DNA of 56,437 nt from JBCCAG01 sp050330955 (GCA_050330955.1 JBHJHJ010000101.1:1-56437), one strand, 5' to 3'; positions 24,056 through 32,972 are shown, counted from the first letter of the stretch. Numbers and translations are program-made. The notes: generated by a model from the letters alone, not told the origin.

Positions 24056-25738
24056 ATGGCAAATATCGTGCTCTCTGGGTTAGCGGCCTTGGGCCAGCGG
24101 GCCAGGGCGCGGCTGCTCAACCAAACCCAGCAGGCCGATCGCGTCCAGACTCAGTTCTTGCGATCGCTGCTGAAGCGGCACCAGGACACGGCCTTTGGGC
24201 GGCAGTACCACCTGGGCGACATTCAGACCATTGACCAATTTCGTCAGCGGCTGCCCCTTGCCCCCTATACGAGCTTCGAGCCCTACATTGAGCGTATGGT
24301 GGCGGGGGAGCCTGACGTGCTAACGGCAGAGCCGCCGGTTTTTTTTAACCTCACCAGCGGCTCCACGGGCAAGAAAAAGCTGATTCCCGTGACGAAGCAA
24401 TCGCGGCGGGCGATCGCCCGGGCCAATCAAGCGGCCATCGGGTTCCTGGCGGAAGCCCTGCGCCGCCGGGGACAGTCCTTCGGCAAAATGCTCTACACCA
24501 ATTCGGCGGTGCCCTTCGGCACCACCGCCAGCGGCGTGCCCTACGGCCCGGTCAGCACCTCTGATTTGCGGCTGGCTAACTTCATTTACCGCCAGGTATT
24601 CGCCTTTCCCTTCGAGGCGCTGCAAATTCCAGACGGCCAGACCCGCACCTACGTCTGCCTGCTGTTCGCGCTGCAGCAGCGGCAGCTCGGATCCATCAGC
24701 GCCACTTTTCCCATCCTGGCCCTCAGCCTGGCCCAAACCCTCGAAGCCAAAGGCGATCGCCTCGTGCACGACTTGGCCCAAGAGGCGATCGCCCCGGACC
24801 TCAAGCTCAACCTGGCCCTGCGCCAGCGTCTGCAGCGTCAGTGGAACCCGGCCCCCCGGCGGGCAGCGGAGCTGCAGCAAAGTCTCAAACAGGGTAGTGC
24901 CCTCACCCCCGCCTTAGCCTGGCCCGAGCTGCGATTCATGGTAACTGCGCGGGGCGGCACCTCTAACTTTTACTTTGAGCAGTTCCCGGCCCACTTTGGC
25001 GGCACCCCCATCTTTGGCGGCACCTACGCCTCGGCAGAGGCCACCTTCGGCGTCCACCGCGACTTCGGCACCGACAGCGTGCTCCCGGCCCTGGAGAGCG
25101 GCTTTTTCGAGTTCATTCCCGAAGACCAGTGGGAGGTGGACCAGCCCAAGACCCGGCTGCCCTGGGAGGTGACGGTGGGCGATCGCTATCGCATTGTGGT
25201 GACCAACTATAGCGGCTTCTATCGCTACGATTTGGGGGACGTGGTGGAGATTGAAGGATTTTGCAACCTGGCGCCGCGCTTCATCTTCCGCCATCGCCGG
25301 GGCGGCGTGATTTCCGCCTCAACGGAAAAGACCACAGAGTTCCACGTCACCCAGACGATGCAGCGGCTGCAGCAGGAGTTTGGCGTTCAGCTCAACAATT
25401 TCTGTATCACCCTCTCTGAAGACATCCCGCCCCACTACTGGGTCAACGTGGAGCCAGTGGCTGGGCAGGCGGTCGCTGACCCAGCGCGCTTTCTGCAGCG
25501 GTTTGACGAGGTGCTCAAAGAAGTACACGTTTCCTACGCCTTTAAACGAGGGGCGAAGCTGGTGCCGCCGCCGCAGCTGCGTATTTTAGCGGCGGGCGGC
25601 TTTGAGCAACTGCGTCAGCGGATGATTGCCCAGGGGCGATCGCCGGGGCAAATTAAGTTTCCGCTGGTGACGGACGACCGGCACTGGGTGGCGGGGCTGC
25701 CTGTAGAACAGGAGGTTTCGTTGCCGGTGGCGTTCTAG
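24056..25738 (+). CDS. GH3 auxin-responsive-promoter family enzyme
   Basis: 560 residues of the adenylate-forming GH3 family. The ATP/AMP motif is FFNLTSGSTGKKKLIPVTKQ (about 94-113). The second, YGPVST, and the third, in YASAEATFGVHRD and YRYDLGDVVEI, are also present. In plants GH3 enzymes conjugate amino acids to jasmonate, auxin or benzoates. In bacteria the acyl substrate is unknown. The C-terminal domain, which swings to bind the amino acid, is complete (PPQLRILAAGGFEQLRQ). The start is ATG 24056. It follows the 2TM gene and converges on the RhtA-like gene. Confidence 0.9.
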   Translation: MANIVLSGLAALGQRARARLLNQTQQADRVQTQFLRSLLKRHQDTAFGRQYHLGDIQTIDQFRQRLPLAPYTSFEPYIERMVAGEPDVLTAEPPVFFNLTSGSTGKKKLIPVTKQSRRAIARANQAAIGFLAEALRRRGQSFGKMLYTNSAVPFGTTASGVPYGPVSTSDLRLANFIYRQVFAFPFEALQIPDGQTRTYVCLLFALQQRQLGSISATFPILALSLAQTLEAKGDRLVHDLAQEAIAPDLKLNLALRQRLQRQWNPAPRRAAELQQSLKQGSALTPALAWPELRFMVTARGGTSNFYFEQFPAHFGGTPIFGGTYASAEATFGVHRDFGTDSVLPALESGFFEFIPEDQWEVDQPKTRLPWEVTVGDRYRIVVTNYSGFYRYDLGDVVEIEGFCNLAPRFIFRHRRGGVISASTEKTTEFHVTQTMQRLQQEFGVQLNNFCITLSEDIPPHYWVNVEPVAGQAVADPARFLQRFDEVLKEVHVSYAFKRGAKLVPPPQLRILAAGGFEQLRQRMIAQGRSPGQIKFPLVTDDRHWVAGLPVEQEVSLPVAF

Positions 25739-25767
25739 CCTATGCCCCAGGGCGTCCAGGCATCTAT

Positions 25768-25813
25768 TGTCCGTAATTCGGACATCAAATCGTAGGGGCG
25801 TACGGCGTACGCC
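25768..25813. terminator. Two hairpins between convergent genes
   Basis: Between the GH3 gene (plus) and the RhtA-like gene (minus) lie two stems: TGTCCG / CGGACA with a 5-nt loop (25768-25784), and GGCGTAC / GTACGCC with a 3-nt loop (25797-25813). They are well placed for termination from both sides, but neither has a T-tract. Confidence 0.4.
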
Positions 25814-25837
25814 TCAGACATCATAAATCCACAAGGG

Positions 25838-26707
25838 TCATAGATCTCCAGGTCTATGGATAGCCACACCCGCCATCACCAAAGCAAGACCCACAAGATC
25901 CCTCAGAGTGGGAATCTGACCCAAAACGATCGCCCCAATCACCGTCGCCGTCGCCGGCAGCAGCGCCAGCAGCAGCGCAAAGGTGTTGCGCGGCAGGCGG
26001 GCCATGGCGAGCTGATCGCAAATGTAGGGAACAACAGATGAACTCAACCCCACGCCGATACCCGCCAGGATGAGCTGGGGATAGGGGAAAGCGGCGATCG
26101 CTTCAGTAAACCCGATGGGCATCACAAACAGAAACGCAGCGGCCATGGCGGCTCCCAAGCGGCCCACCCCTTCTCCCGCCCCACGGGCTGAAATTCGGTG
26201 ACCGAGAACAATGTAGGCCATGAACAGCAGCCCGTTGACCACAGCGTAGGTTAGCCCCAGGGGATCGCTGGACCAGTGCACGTTGGTCAAGATGAACACA
26301 CCGCCAACGGCCAGGGCCAGGGCTGCGTAGTTGTGAAGAGACCTCAAGCCAATGAGGGCGATCGCGATCGTGCCCACGAACTCAATCGCCGCCACCAAGC
26401 TCAGCGGCAGACGGTCTATCGCCAGGTAAAAGGCGCTATTCATTAAAGCAAGGCAGGCTCCCAGCAGCAGCAATAAAATCACCGCCTCTCGGTTTGCTGA
26501 GCGAAAGGTTTTCCACGGCTTGGTCCAGAGGGCAAAAATCAGGGCGGCGCTGGTGATACGGAACCAGGCCACCCCCAGAACGCCCACCTGCTCAAATAAA
26601 AGTACGGCAAACGACGGCCCCAGGTAGTGAAAGATAGCGCTGATAATGAACCACAGATGAGGTGGGGCGGCCTCTACGCGAGCTACGATAGCATTGGGTA
26701 TTTTCAT
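25838..26707 (-). CDS. EamA/RhtA-like amino acid or metabolite exporter
   Basis: A 289-residue inner-membrane protein with about ten hydrophobic helices in two EamA repeats. The first half includes FAVLLFEQVGVLGVAWFRI and the second SSVVPYICDQLAMARLPRN. Both segments closely resemble RhtA, the threonine/homoserine exporter. The divergent neighbour is an Lrp/AsnC regulator, which is the usual arrangement for amino acid exporters. The start is ATG 26707. It is likely controlled through the palindrome at 26743-26766. Confidence 0.85.
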   Translation of the reverse strand: MKIPNAIVARVEAAPPHLWFIISAIFHYLGPSFAVLLFEQVGVLGVAWFRITSAALIFALWTKPWKTFRSANREAVILLLLLGACLALMNSAFYLAIDRLPLSLVAAIEFVGTIAIALIGLRSLHNYAALALAVGGVFILTNVHWSSDPLGLTYAVVNGLLFMAYIVLGHRISARGAGEGVGRLGAAMAAAFLFVMPIGFTEAIAAFPYPQLILAGIGVGLSSSVVPYICDQLAMARLPRNTFALLLALLPATATVIGAIVLGQIPTLRDLVGLALVMAGVAIHRPGDL

Positions 26708-26742
26708 GCGCTAATAGTATCAGCGCTTTTTGTGGGCTAATA

Positions 26743-26766
26743 GGCCATTTCAAAGGTGAAATGGCC
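26743..26766. promoter_or_regulatory. Perfect palindromic operator candidate (Lrp-type)
   Basis: GGCCATTTCA, a 4-nt spacer AAGG, and TGAAATGGCC form a perfect 10-bp inverted repeat. It lies in the 103-bp divergent promoter region between the RhtA-like and Lrp-like genes, 45 bp upstream of the regulator. Position and symmetry suggest the binding site of the Lrp-type regulator; a transcript hairpin is the alternative. Confidence 0.6.
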
Positions 26767-26810
26767 CGTTCTCCTAAGAAGCAAAGGAAATAACAAGAAA
26801 ATGCCTTCGA

Positions 26811-27269
26811 ATGCAGAAAAGCAAACTAGACCGCATCGACGTTCAAATTATTCAAGCGCTCAGTATAGACGCTAGACTTTCCCTTGCGGGGCTCGCTCGG
26901 TCCCTCAATATGTCTGCCCCCAGCGTGTCTGAACGACTCCGACAGTTGGAAGACTCTGGCGTTATTCGAGGGTTTACCGTTGAGATTGACCCCAAGCAAC
27001 TGGGGTATGCGCTGGCGTTCTACGTTCGGATTCGTCCCCTGCCGGGGAAGCTTTCCAAGGTGGTCTCCGTGATTCGTGAGATAGATGAGATTGTGGCGTG
27101 CGATCGCGTTACTGGGGACGACTGCTTCATCGCCAAAGCCTATGTCAAATCAGCCCAGGAGCTAGAGCAGCTGATCAATCGCCTGATTCCATATGCTCAA
27201 ACCCACACGTCTTTGATTCAGTCGTCGCCCGTGAAGCGGCGTCTGCCGCCCCTCTCTGAGGAGGACTAG
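26811..27269 (+). CDS. Lrp/AsnC family transcriptional regulator
   Basis: 152 residues. The helix-turn-helix lies at about residues 8-50 (IIQALSIDARLSLAGLARSL, MSAPSVSERLRQLEDSGVI). The AsnC ligand-binding domain follows (about 70-145: AFYVRIRPLPGKL, VACDRVTGDDCFIAKAYV). The protein ends VKRRLPPLSEED. Members respond to amino acids and often control a divergent transporter gene. The target here is probably the RhtA-like exporter. No strong ribosome-binding site is visible just before the ATG; AAAGGA lies about 25 bp upstream. Confidence 0.92.
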   Translation: MQKSKLDRIDVQIIQALSIDARLSLAGLARSLNMSAPSVSERLRQLEDSGVIRGFTVEIDPKQLGYALAFYVRIRPLPGKLSKVVSVIREIDEIVACDRVTGDDCFIAKAYVKSAQELEQLINRLIPYAQTHTSLIQSSPVKRRLPPLSEED

Positions 27270-27298
27270 TGTTATTGGCCTGCTTTGTTTTCCGAGTT

Positions 27299-27331
27299 AG
27301 GGCGGGGTGTGGCCTTATCGCACCCCGCCCT
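27299..27331. terminator. Bidirectional hairpin terminator
   Basis: A perfect 11-bp stem (AGGGCGGGGTG / CACCCCGCCCT) with an 11-nt loop lies between the converging Lrp-like and GST genes. The stem is strongly GC-rich. Short runs flank it, but there is no long T-tract. Confidence 0.6.
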
Positions 27332-27337
27332 CAGCTC

Positions 27338-27964
27338 TTAGCACACTTGCTTAACGCTCTCTAAGTTCTGAACCTGCTGCCACCAGGCTCTCAGCTTCGG
27401 CGTCTGGGCCGTGACGGCGTCAAACTCCTTGGTCTTGGAGAGATAGACGAAGATAGGAATCAGGTAGAAATCAGCCAGGCTGATCAAAGAGCCGACCAAA
27501 AAGGGCGTACCGACGCAGAGCGGCTCGATCGCCTCTAGAGCCTTTTTCACGGGGGCGATCGCCTCCTGCACCGCCTGCCCATCGGGCTCACCCCCCTGCT
27601 GGGGCACAATCAACCGCTGGATCACGATTGTGCCGATGGCTTTTCCGTAGAGGTAGTTGTCAATGATGGAGATGATCTGGTGCATGCGGGCCTGATCGAG
27701 CAAATCAGACGGCGTGTATTTGTCGCCTGAGAGCTGGTTGAAATAGTGGGTGATCGCCGCCGTTTCGTAAATCTCGGCGCCGTCTACTTCGACGACAGGG
27801 ATTTTGCCAAAGGGATGCTTCTTGAGGTATTCGTCGGTTTCGTTGTCGCCATTGAAGATGCCGATATCCACCACTTCGTGATCGATGTTTGCCTCGCTCA
27901 GCAGCAGGCGGACGGTGCGAACGTAGGTGCTGATGGGAGTGCCGTATAGGGTAACGTTAGCCAT
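27338..27964 (-). CDS. Glutathione S-transferase family protein
   Basis: 208 residues. The N-terminal thioredoxin-like domain starts VTLYGTPISTYVRTVRLLLSEA and includes KIPVVEVDGAEIYETAAI (the GSH gamma-glutamyl site around the VP and E-T/S positions). The C-terminal helical domain contains PFLVGSLISLADFYLIPIF, the GST N-capping region. The family conjugates or binds glutathione, or has thiol-based roles. The substrate is unknown. It is convergent with the Lrp-like gene and followed by a hairpin. Confidence 0.87.
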   Translation of the reverse strand: MANVTLYGTPISTYVRTVRLLLSEANIDHEVVDIGIFNGDNETDEYLKKHPFGKIPVVEVDGAEIYETAAITHYFNQLSGDKYTPSDLLDQARMHQIISIIDNYLYGKAIGTIVIQRLIVPQQGGEPDGQAVQEAIAPVKKALEAIEPLCVGTPFLVGSLISLADFYLIPIFVYLSKTKEFDAVTAQTPKLRAWWQQVQNLESVKQVC

Positions 27965-28032
27965 AGGAATTGTTTGACGGTGTACCGGATCGGGTAAATT
28001 CTACAGCGTTTCCTTGCTAGGACGAACCAAAC

Positions 28033-28482
28033 TTAAATCTCACTTGGATTAATCCCGAGCTCCTGTAGTTTCGCTAAAGCCGCGTCTAGCCGCTGCTGGG
28101 CCTGATCACGCTCTACAAACAGCTCTTCTGGATCCTTAAACGGCTCTCCGCCGGGATAGAACAGCGCCAGCCCGTCTTCAAACATTTCAAATTTGATCCC
28201 CAGGGTGGGTGAAGTCCAGGGAAGATGCAAGGGCGTTAGCAGCATGGGGCGATCGCCAGGGCTCTGCCGAGTTAGCCCCCAAAACTCAAGATTATCTGGG
28301 TCGTAGAAGAACATCTCCAATACGCCATGGCGATCATAGAAGACCTGCTTTTGCGACATCTCCGTGGCTGAGTTGCTGGGAGAGATGATTTCAAACACAA
28401 CCTGGGGGCCAATGTTCTCCTCATTCACATAATGATGGTAGCCGGGCGGGATTAGCGCAGCCTTATCGCAACTGCAGCGCAA
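28033..28482 (-). pseudogene. 5'-truncated Uma2 family endonuclease remnant
   Basis: About 149 residues that match the C-terminal two thirds of Uma2 (DUF820) restriction-endonuclease-fold proteins: YVNEENIGPQVVFEIISPSNSATEM, FYDRHGVLEMFFYDPDNLE, and a coiled Gln/Glu tail. The N-terminal ~60-70 residues usual for the family are missing. The frame begins with a TTG right after the LptF-like stop, where an 11-bp direct repeat (GCTGCAGTTGC type, two copies) marks the break. The catalytic strand EIISPS is kept, so the fragment may still fold. Most likely it is a deletion remnant. Confidence 0.7.
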
Positions 28483-28493
28483 CTGCAGCGCTA

Positions 28494-29678
28494 CTACTTA
28501 GCGGCCCGCACCACTAAAAAACCTGCAACGGCAAACCCCAGCAAATTGGGCAGCCACGCCCCCACAATGGGGGAAAACACATCGGCGTAGGTCATGGCGC
28601 TACAGATGGAGTAGACCAGGTAATAGCCGAAAATGATCACAATGCTGATGGCAAAGCTGAGGCCGCGTCCCGTGCGTCTGAGGCGGCTTCCCAGGGCAGC
28701 CCCCGCCACACCAAACACTAAGCAGGCAAAGGGAAGGGCGTATTTCTCATGAATGCGAATCAGCAGCCGCCGGATGCGGACCTGACTGCCTTTTTGGCGC
28801 AGCAGCTTGACTCGCTCCCACGACTCCTGCAGATTCATCTCATTGGGGTCACGTCGCTCGCTAGAGGCGATATCAAGGGGCGTGCGCGGCAGCTGCACCT
28901 GCTGCTCATTGAAGCGGAGGATGTTGCTGTAGGAGCCATCGTCAGCAATTAGGTAAATGGTGCCGTTGAAGAAGTCCCAGGTTTGCTGGGGCCGGTTCCA
29001 CACCGCAGACTTAGCGCTGATCACCTGGTTGAGCCGCTCTTGGGTGAAGTCTAGAACGGTAAGACCATACATCTGATTGCCGTCAAAGCGGCGGGCATAG
29101 AACAGCCGCGTCAGGATTTCATCTTTGCCGTCCCCGATGATGTCCTGATATTCCTGGTAAAGGATGTTTTCGTCTTGAAACGAGGCCCAGCGCTCTTCCC
29201 CCGTAATCTGCTCTAACCGCGTCGAGGCGCGATAGTTACTGGCGGGAACGATGACCTCATTGAAGGCAAAGTTGAGTCCCGTCACCAGCAGACTTAGGGC
29301 GATCGCCGGGGCCAAGATTCGGTAGAGACTGATGCCGCAGCTCTTCATGGCAATCAGCTCGCTGTCGCTGGACAGGCGGCTGTAGGTCATCAACGTCGCC
29401 AGCAGAATCGACATGGGAAACGCGTAGGAGATGAACTCCGGCAGCTTGAGCAGCACAATCTCGAACGCGCCCGTCAGCGGCAAGTCGAATTCGGACACGC
29501 GGCGAATGAGGTCGAACAGTGCGCCGACTGAAACCCCTAAAGAGGAAAACGCCCCCACCCCAAACAGAAATGGAAAAATTAGCTCAGTGAAAATGTAGCG
29601 GTCGATGACAGCGGGGCCGAAGCGCCACTGGCGATCGCCAGCGTGATTTACCGGAGAGGGAGAAACGCCTGAGGCCAT
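28494..29678 (-). CDS. LptF/LptG family permease (lipopolysaccharide export)
   Basis: 394 residues. It has N-terminal membrane helices (IDRYIFTELIFPFLFGVGAF), a jellyroll-like periplasmic domain in the middle (about 150-290), and C-terminal helices (GLSFAISIVIIFGYYLVYSI). The segment LLATLMTYSRLSSDSELIAMKSCGIS is the diagnostic LptF/G stretch that contacts the ATPase. Cyanobacteria usually have a single LptF/G-like gene; whether it works as a homodimer is inferred. The gene follows LptB (116 bp gap) and LptA in the same direction. Confidence 0.88.
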   Translation of the reverse strand: MASGVSPSPVNHAGDRQWRFGPAVIDRYIFTELIFPFLFGVGAFSSLGVSVGALFDLIRRVSEFDLPLTGAFEIVLLKLPEFISYAFPMSILLATLMTYSRLSSDSELIAMKSCGISLYRILAPAIALSLLVTGLNFAFNEVIVPASNYRASTRLEQITGEERWASFQDENILYQEYQDIIGDGKDEILTRLFYARRFDGNQMYGLTVLDFTQERLNQVISAKSAVWNRPQQTWDFFNGTIYLIADDGSYSNILRFNEQQVQLPRTPLDIASSERRDPNEMNLQESWERVKLLRQKGSQVRIRRLLIRIHEKYALPFACLVFGVAGAALGSRLRRTGRGLSFAISIVIIFGYYLVYSICSAMTYADVFSPIVGAWLPNLLGFAVAGFLVVRAAK

Positions 29679-29794
29679 GGGTGAGGGAGAAAGATTGGGG
29701 TGAGCAAGGAAAAAGGAATTTAGATTAACTTAACCTGAGGAGGAAGACCTGCCAAAACAGTCAGCCGAACCGATGATAGCTCAGGCAGCGATCG

Positions 29795-30526
29795 CTAGGG
29801 TTGAAAATCAGCACCCAAATAGTACTGACGCACCAGAGGATTGCTGTAAAGCTCTTCTGCACTTCCCCCAGCTAAGGTCTCCCCTTCCCGCATGATGTAG
29901 GCCCGGTCGGTAATGGCGAGGGTCTCTCGCACGTTGTGGTCTGTGATTAAAACCCCAACGCCCCGATCTTTACAAAGCTGAGAAAGAATATCTTGAATTT
30001 CTCCCACTGCGATGGGGTCAACGCCGGTAAAGGGCTCATCCAGCAGCAAAAAGCTGGGGCCGTCTGCTCCTGCCGCCAGCGCTCGGGCCAGCTCCGTTCG
30101 GCGCCGCTCCCCGCCAGAGATTTGCCCCCCGGGCGTGCGGGCCACTGTCTCTAAGCGAAACTCTTGGAGCAGGTGCTGCAGCCGCTTTTCTTGCTCTGAA
30201 GCAGAAACTCCGGTCTGCTGCAGCACAAGCCGAATGTTGTCCCGCACGCTTAAGTGACGGAAAATGCTGGGTTCTTGAGCCAGATACCCTACTCCCAAGC
30301 GGGCACGCTGGTGAATCGGCAGGTGGGTAATCTCTAGTTCATTGAGCCACACCTTACCGCGGTTGGGTCGCTCTAACCCTGTAGCAATGTAGAAGGTTGT
30401 AGTTTTGCCTGCTCCATTGGGGCCAAGCAAGCCTACCACCTCTCCCTGGGACACCGAGAGGTTAACTCGGTTGACCACCTGCCGCTTGCCGTAGGACTTG
30501 CCGATATTTTCGAGTCTAAGTTTCAC
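29795..30526 (-). CDS. lptB: LptB, lipopolysaccharide export ABC ATPase
   Basis: A 243-residue ATPase that powers lipopolysaccharide extraction from the inner membrane. Walker A is GPNGAGKTT (about 35-43), the Q-loop LAQEPSIFRHLSV, the signature ISGGERRRTELARAL, Walker B FLLLDEPFTGVD, and the switch His is in ITDHNVRE. The ISGGERRR signature and ITDHN motif are diagnostic for LptB. It lies between the LptA-like and LptF/G-like genes, confirming the Lpt context. The gap to the LptA-like gene is 178 bp and contains no gene I can support. Confidence 0.95.
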   Translation of the reverse strand: MKLRLENIGKSYGKRQVVNRVNLSVSQGEVVGLLGPNGAGKTTTFYIATGLERPNRGKVWLNELEITHLPIHQRARLGVGYLAQEPSIFRHLSVRDNIRLVLQQTGVSASEQEKRLQHLLQEFRLETVARTPGGQISGGERRRTELARALAAGADGPSFLLLDEPFTGVDPIAVGEIQDILSQLCKDRGVGVLITDHNVRETLAITDRAYIMREGETLAGGSAEELYSNPLVRQYYLGADFQP

Positions 30527-30704
30527 AACTGTCCTCTCCCAAGCTTAAGGCGATTGGCCCATGAATTTTATTGAAAAAATAAAATATGAGCTTGCCATCC
30601 ATCCTATCAAAGCTGGAGAGCGCCCAAAACACATAGATGCTATGGGAAGCCTGGCCAAACGACGGTCATCAGAGCAATTGATATCGCCACTCACTCATGA
30701 GGGA

Positions 30705-31211
30705 CTAGGGTGCACTGACGGGCTGCTTAAATTCAGGCTTGGGGTTGAAGTCAGCGGCGGGGGCGCTCACGGGGCCGGTGCCTTCATCATCGGTAGGAAG
30801 CAGATAGACAGACTGCACTTGCTCTCCAGAATCAGGAACCGCAAGAAACTGCCCTTCGTTCACCAGATAGGTAATGCGCTCGCCCTGAATGCTATTGCCG
30901 TCCTGCAGCACGTAGACGTCACCAGTGAGCACAATGCGGCCTTCCCGGCTGTAGTACTGGGCCTGGGCAGAAGTCGCCTGCATGGCGCGGGCCGGATAAA
31001 AAATTTGTACATTTCCCCGGGCGGTGACGACACCCGTCTGGGAGTTGGCCTCTTGAACGTCGGAGAGCAGCGTGATGGGCTGACGGGTTTGGGGCTCCTG
31101 GGCGATCGCGCCAATGTGAACGAAAGGGGAAACGACGGCGGCGGCAAGCGCAGCTCCCCCAGCGAGCCAAGCTGCTTTTTTAAGACCTGTGGCGTAACAA
31201 GAGAACAGCAT
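30705..31211 (-). CDS. LptA/OstA family periplasmic protein
   Basis: About 168 residues from the ATG at 31211. The N-terminus is a signal sequence with a hydrophobic Ala/Gly core, ending near AIAQ. The OstA-like beta domain follows: ITLLSDVQEANSQTGVVTARG, RIVLTGDVYVLQDGNSIQGERITYL. Such domains form the periplasmic bridge that carries lipopolysaccharide between LptC and LptD. A Pro-rich C-terminal tail is extra. A start at 31241 would add ten residues. Neighbouring LptB and LptF/G-like genes fit this role. Confidence 0.85.
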   Translation of the reverse strand: MLFSCYATGLKKAAWLAGGAALAAAVVSPFVHIGAIAQEPQTRQPITLLSDVQEANSQTGVVTARGNVQIFYPARAMQATSAQAQYYSREGRIVLTGDVYVLQDGNSIQGERITYLVNEGQFLAVPDSGEQVQSVYLLPTDDEGTGPVSAPAADFNPKPEFKQPVSAP

Positions 31212-31359
31212 AGCGGTGCCTTCTACAGAGAAGTGAGACAAAAGCGTGTTGATTTAACTTCAGCATACTGACCATTGATCTGATTCGGCAATAGCTTAGG
31301 GACAGTCTGTCTACTGGTCACGGTCCTCGGTTGGGCCGCTGGTTGAGCCTAGCGGCGAC

Positions 31360-31788
31360 CTAATGAGCCGTCGCATAAATGGTGTAAGCCATTCGCTCAG
31401 ATGCGCCCTTCTCTGGCATAGACTGCCGGAGGTCAGCCTTTGGCAGACGCTGGGCTACTTTTTGTACCGCTTCCGGCCCCGAGAGCTGAAGCGATTGCAG
31501 CAGCTCAGTGCTCCACTCCAGAAGGTGTTCAACATCCACACCGCCATAGCTGGGAGCATAGGGATGAAGCCGACGAATGCCATTGCCCAGCAGGGTCACG
31601 GCGCCTTGCCAGTTGTGATTCGTCAGGTGATAGAGCCCCACCGCAACCTGCAAGATGCCCTGTAAAAAGGATCGATCTGGCTCAATTGCCTCCATCCAAA
31701 TGTCTTCTAGGGTGTCGTGGCAAGCGTAGTACTCACCGCGATTGAATTGATCAATGCCCTGGCTCAACTGCTTTGGGATCTCTTCCAT
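31360..31788 (-). CDS. DUF309 domain protein
   Basis: 142 residues, helical. The DUF309 core is FNRGEYYACHDTLEDIWMEA, followed by FLQGILQVAVGLYHLTNHNWQGAVTLLGNGIRRL. The conserved His-Asp-Glu set of the first helix pair is intact and resembles a metal-binding helical bundle. The function is unknown. The start lies 5 bp after the DUF58 stop, so the two genes are surely co-transcribed. A small hairpin (GCCGCT / AGCGGC, 31335-31356) lies just past the stop. Confidence 0.85.
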   Translation of the reverse strand: MEEIPKQLSQGIDQFNRGEYYACHDTLEDIWMEAIEPDRSFLQGILQVAVGLYHLTNHNWQGAVTLLGNGIRRLHPYAPSYGGVDVEHLLEWSTELLQSLQLSGPEAVQKVAQRLPKADLRQSMPEKGASERMAYTIYATAH

Positions 31789-31793
31789 GGATA

Positions 31794-32972
31794 CTATCCT
31801 CGTTGAAGCTGGGGTTGGAGCGGCTGATCAGGCTGAATCTGCAGGATTGATGTCGTCAAAGCAGTAGAGGCGATCGCAGCAGCGGACCAGACGATCCAGC
31901 CTACGGGCATACCGCTGGCAAGGTCGCGGGAAAACTGGCTTGGGTCAGTGGTCAGCCCCAGGTAGCTCCCCTGAATTCTGGCATGTTGACGCTTTAGAGC
32001 CGTGCTGGGCTGACCCACAGGTTGGGCTTCTGCATTGGCCTGCACGCGGGCAAGTACCTCCATTATCGAGGTAAATCCAGTGATTACCCCAGTCCCAGTG
32101 GTCCAAAGCCGAATCTCGATTTGATGGGCTAGGGCATACTGCACCAGCGAGGCCGCCACCGTCACGGCCTCCTCGAAGTGGTCTGACCGCCAGTTAGACT
32201 GATCCAGCGCTAGGGTAACTAGACGCTGGCTAAACGTATCTTCCATCTCCCGCGTGCGCAATTGCCCGTAGCGAGCGCTCGATCGCCAGTGAATGAGTCG
32301 CATGGGGTCGCCCCAACGGTAGGGCCGCAGCGATCGCATCGTGCCACTGGTGTCCAGGTAAGTTTGCCGCTGCCTGAGGGTGACCATCTGCTCCCGCTGG
32401 TCGGCGCTGGTAAGGTGGTCTAAGAGGGGGCAGCAGGACAGGGGAATGATTTTAGGATAGACCACAAGCCGGGCCGGTGCAGGATACTGCCGCCGATACC
32501 AGATGAGTCCCAGCGGAGCAGCGGTGCGCAAGGCGGCGCCTTGCCAGCGGTAGAGGCCCCGTTGGCTGGCCGTAAGGGTACAAACCGAGCGGAGGCTGGA
32601 GCGGCCTGAGATAGGGGCAAGACTGGTCACGGTCAGCTCCCCTAAAGCCTCAGGCCAATCGTCAATGACTTGAACGGGCTGGCTGAAATCGCGGCGGCGG
32701 TTGTGGAGCGTTAGGGGAAGCGAAACCTGGTCCCCCACGTATGCTGGCGCGATCGCCCCGCGTTCAATCTCAAATCCCACGAGCGATCGCCGCACCCAGA
32801 TCGCCGCAATCATGAGCAGTGCTATCAAGATACCGCTCATGAGGTAGAGCCAGCCTGCTAGGGTATTGGTAGCGGCAGCAAAGAAGAAGACGCTGAGGCT
32901 GCCCGTAAGCCATCCGCTGTAGGCTAAGTTGAAGCCGACTCGCTCAAGTCTGAGCCGAAAAGTTTTTAGCAC
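31794..32972 (-). CDS. DUF58 domain protein (membrane-anchored)
   Basis: 392 residues. Two membrane helices near the N-terminus (about 15-60) are followed by a beta-rich region and the DUF58/von Willebrand-like core (YLDTSGTMRSLRPYRWGDPMRLIHWRSSARYGQLRTREMED). DUF58 proteins are often paired with MoxR AAA ATPases and transglutaminase-like proteins. None is visible here; instead the next gene is DUF309. The function is unknown. Its upstream region is divergent with the gene at 33150. Confidence 0.85.
   Translation of the reverse strand: MLKTFRLRLERVGFNLAYSGWLTGSLSVFFFAAATNTLAGWLYLMSGILIALLMIAAIWVRRSLVGFEIERGAIAPAYVGDQVSLPLTLHNRRRDFSQPVQVIDDWPEALGELTVTSLAPISGRSSLRSVCTLTASQRGLYRWQGAALRTAAPLGLIWYRRQYPAPARLVVYPKIIPLSCCPLLDHLTSADQREQMVTLRQRQTYLDTSGTMRSLRPYRWGDPMRLIHWRSSARYGQLRTREMEDTFSQRLVTLALDQSNWRSDHFEEAVTVAASLVQYALAHQIEIRLWTTGTGVITGFTSIMEVLARVQANAEAQPVGQPSTALKRQHARIQGSYLGLTTDPSQFSRDLASGMPVGWIVWSAAAIASTALTTSILQIQPDQPLQPQLQRG

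Noticed and set aside
31242..31359. Small gene between the LptA-like and DUF309 genes
   Set aside because: 118 bp with a weak 6-bp hairpin and no start plus ribosome-binding site on either strand.
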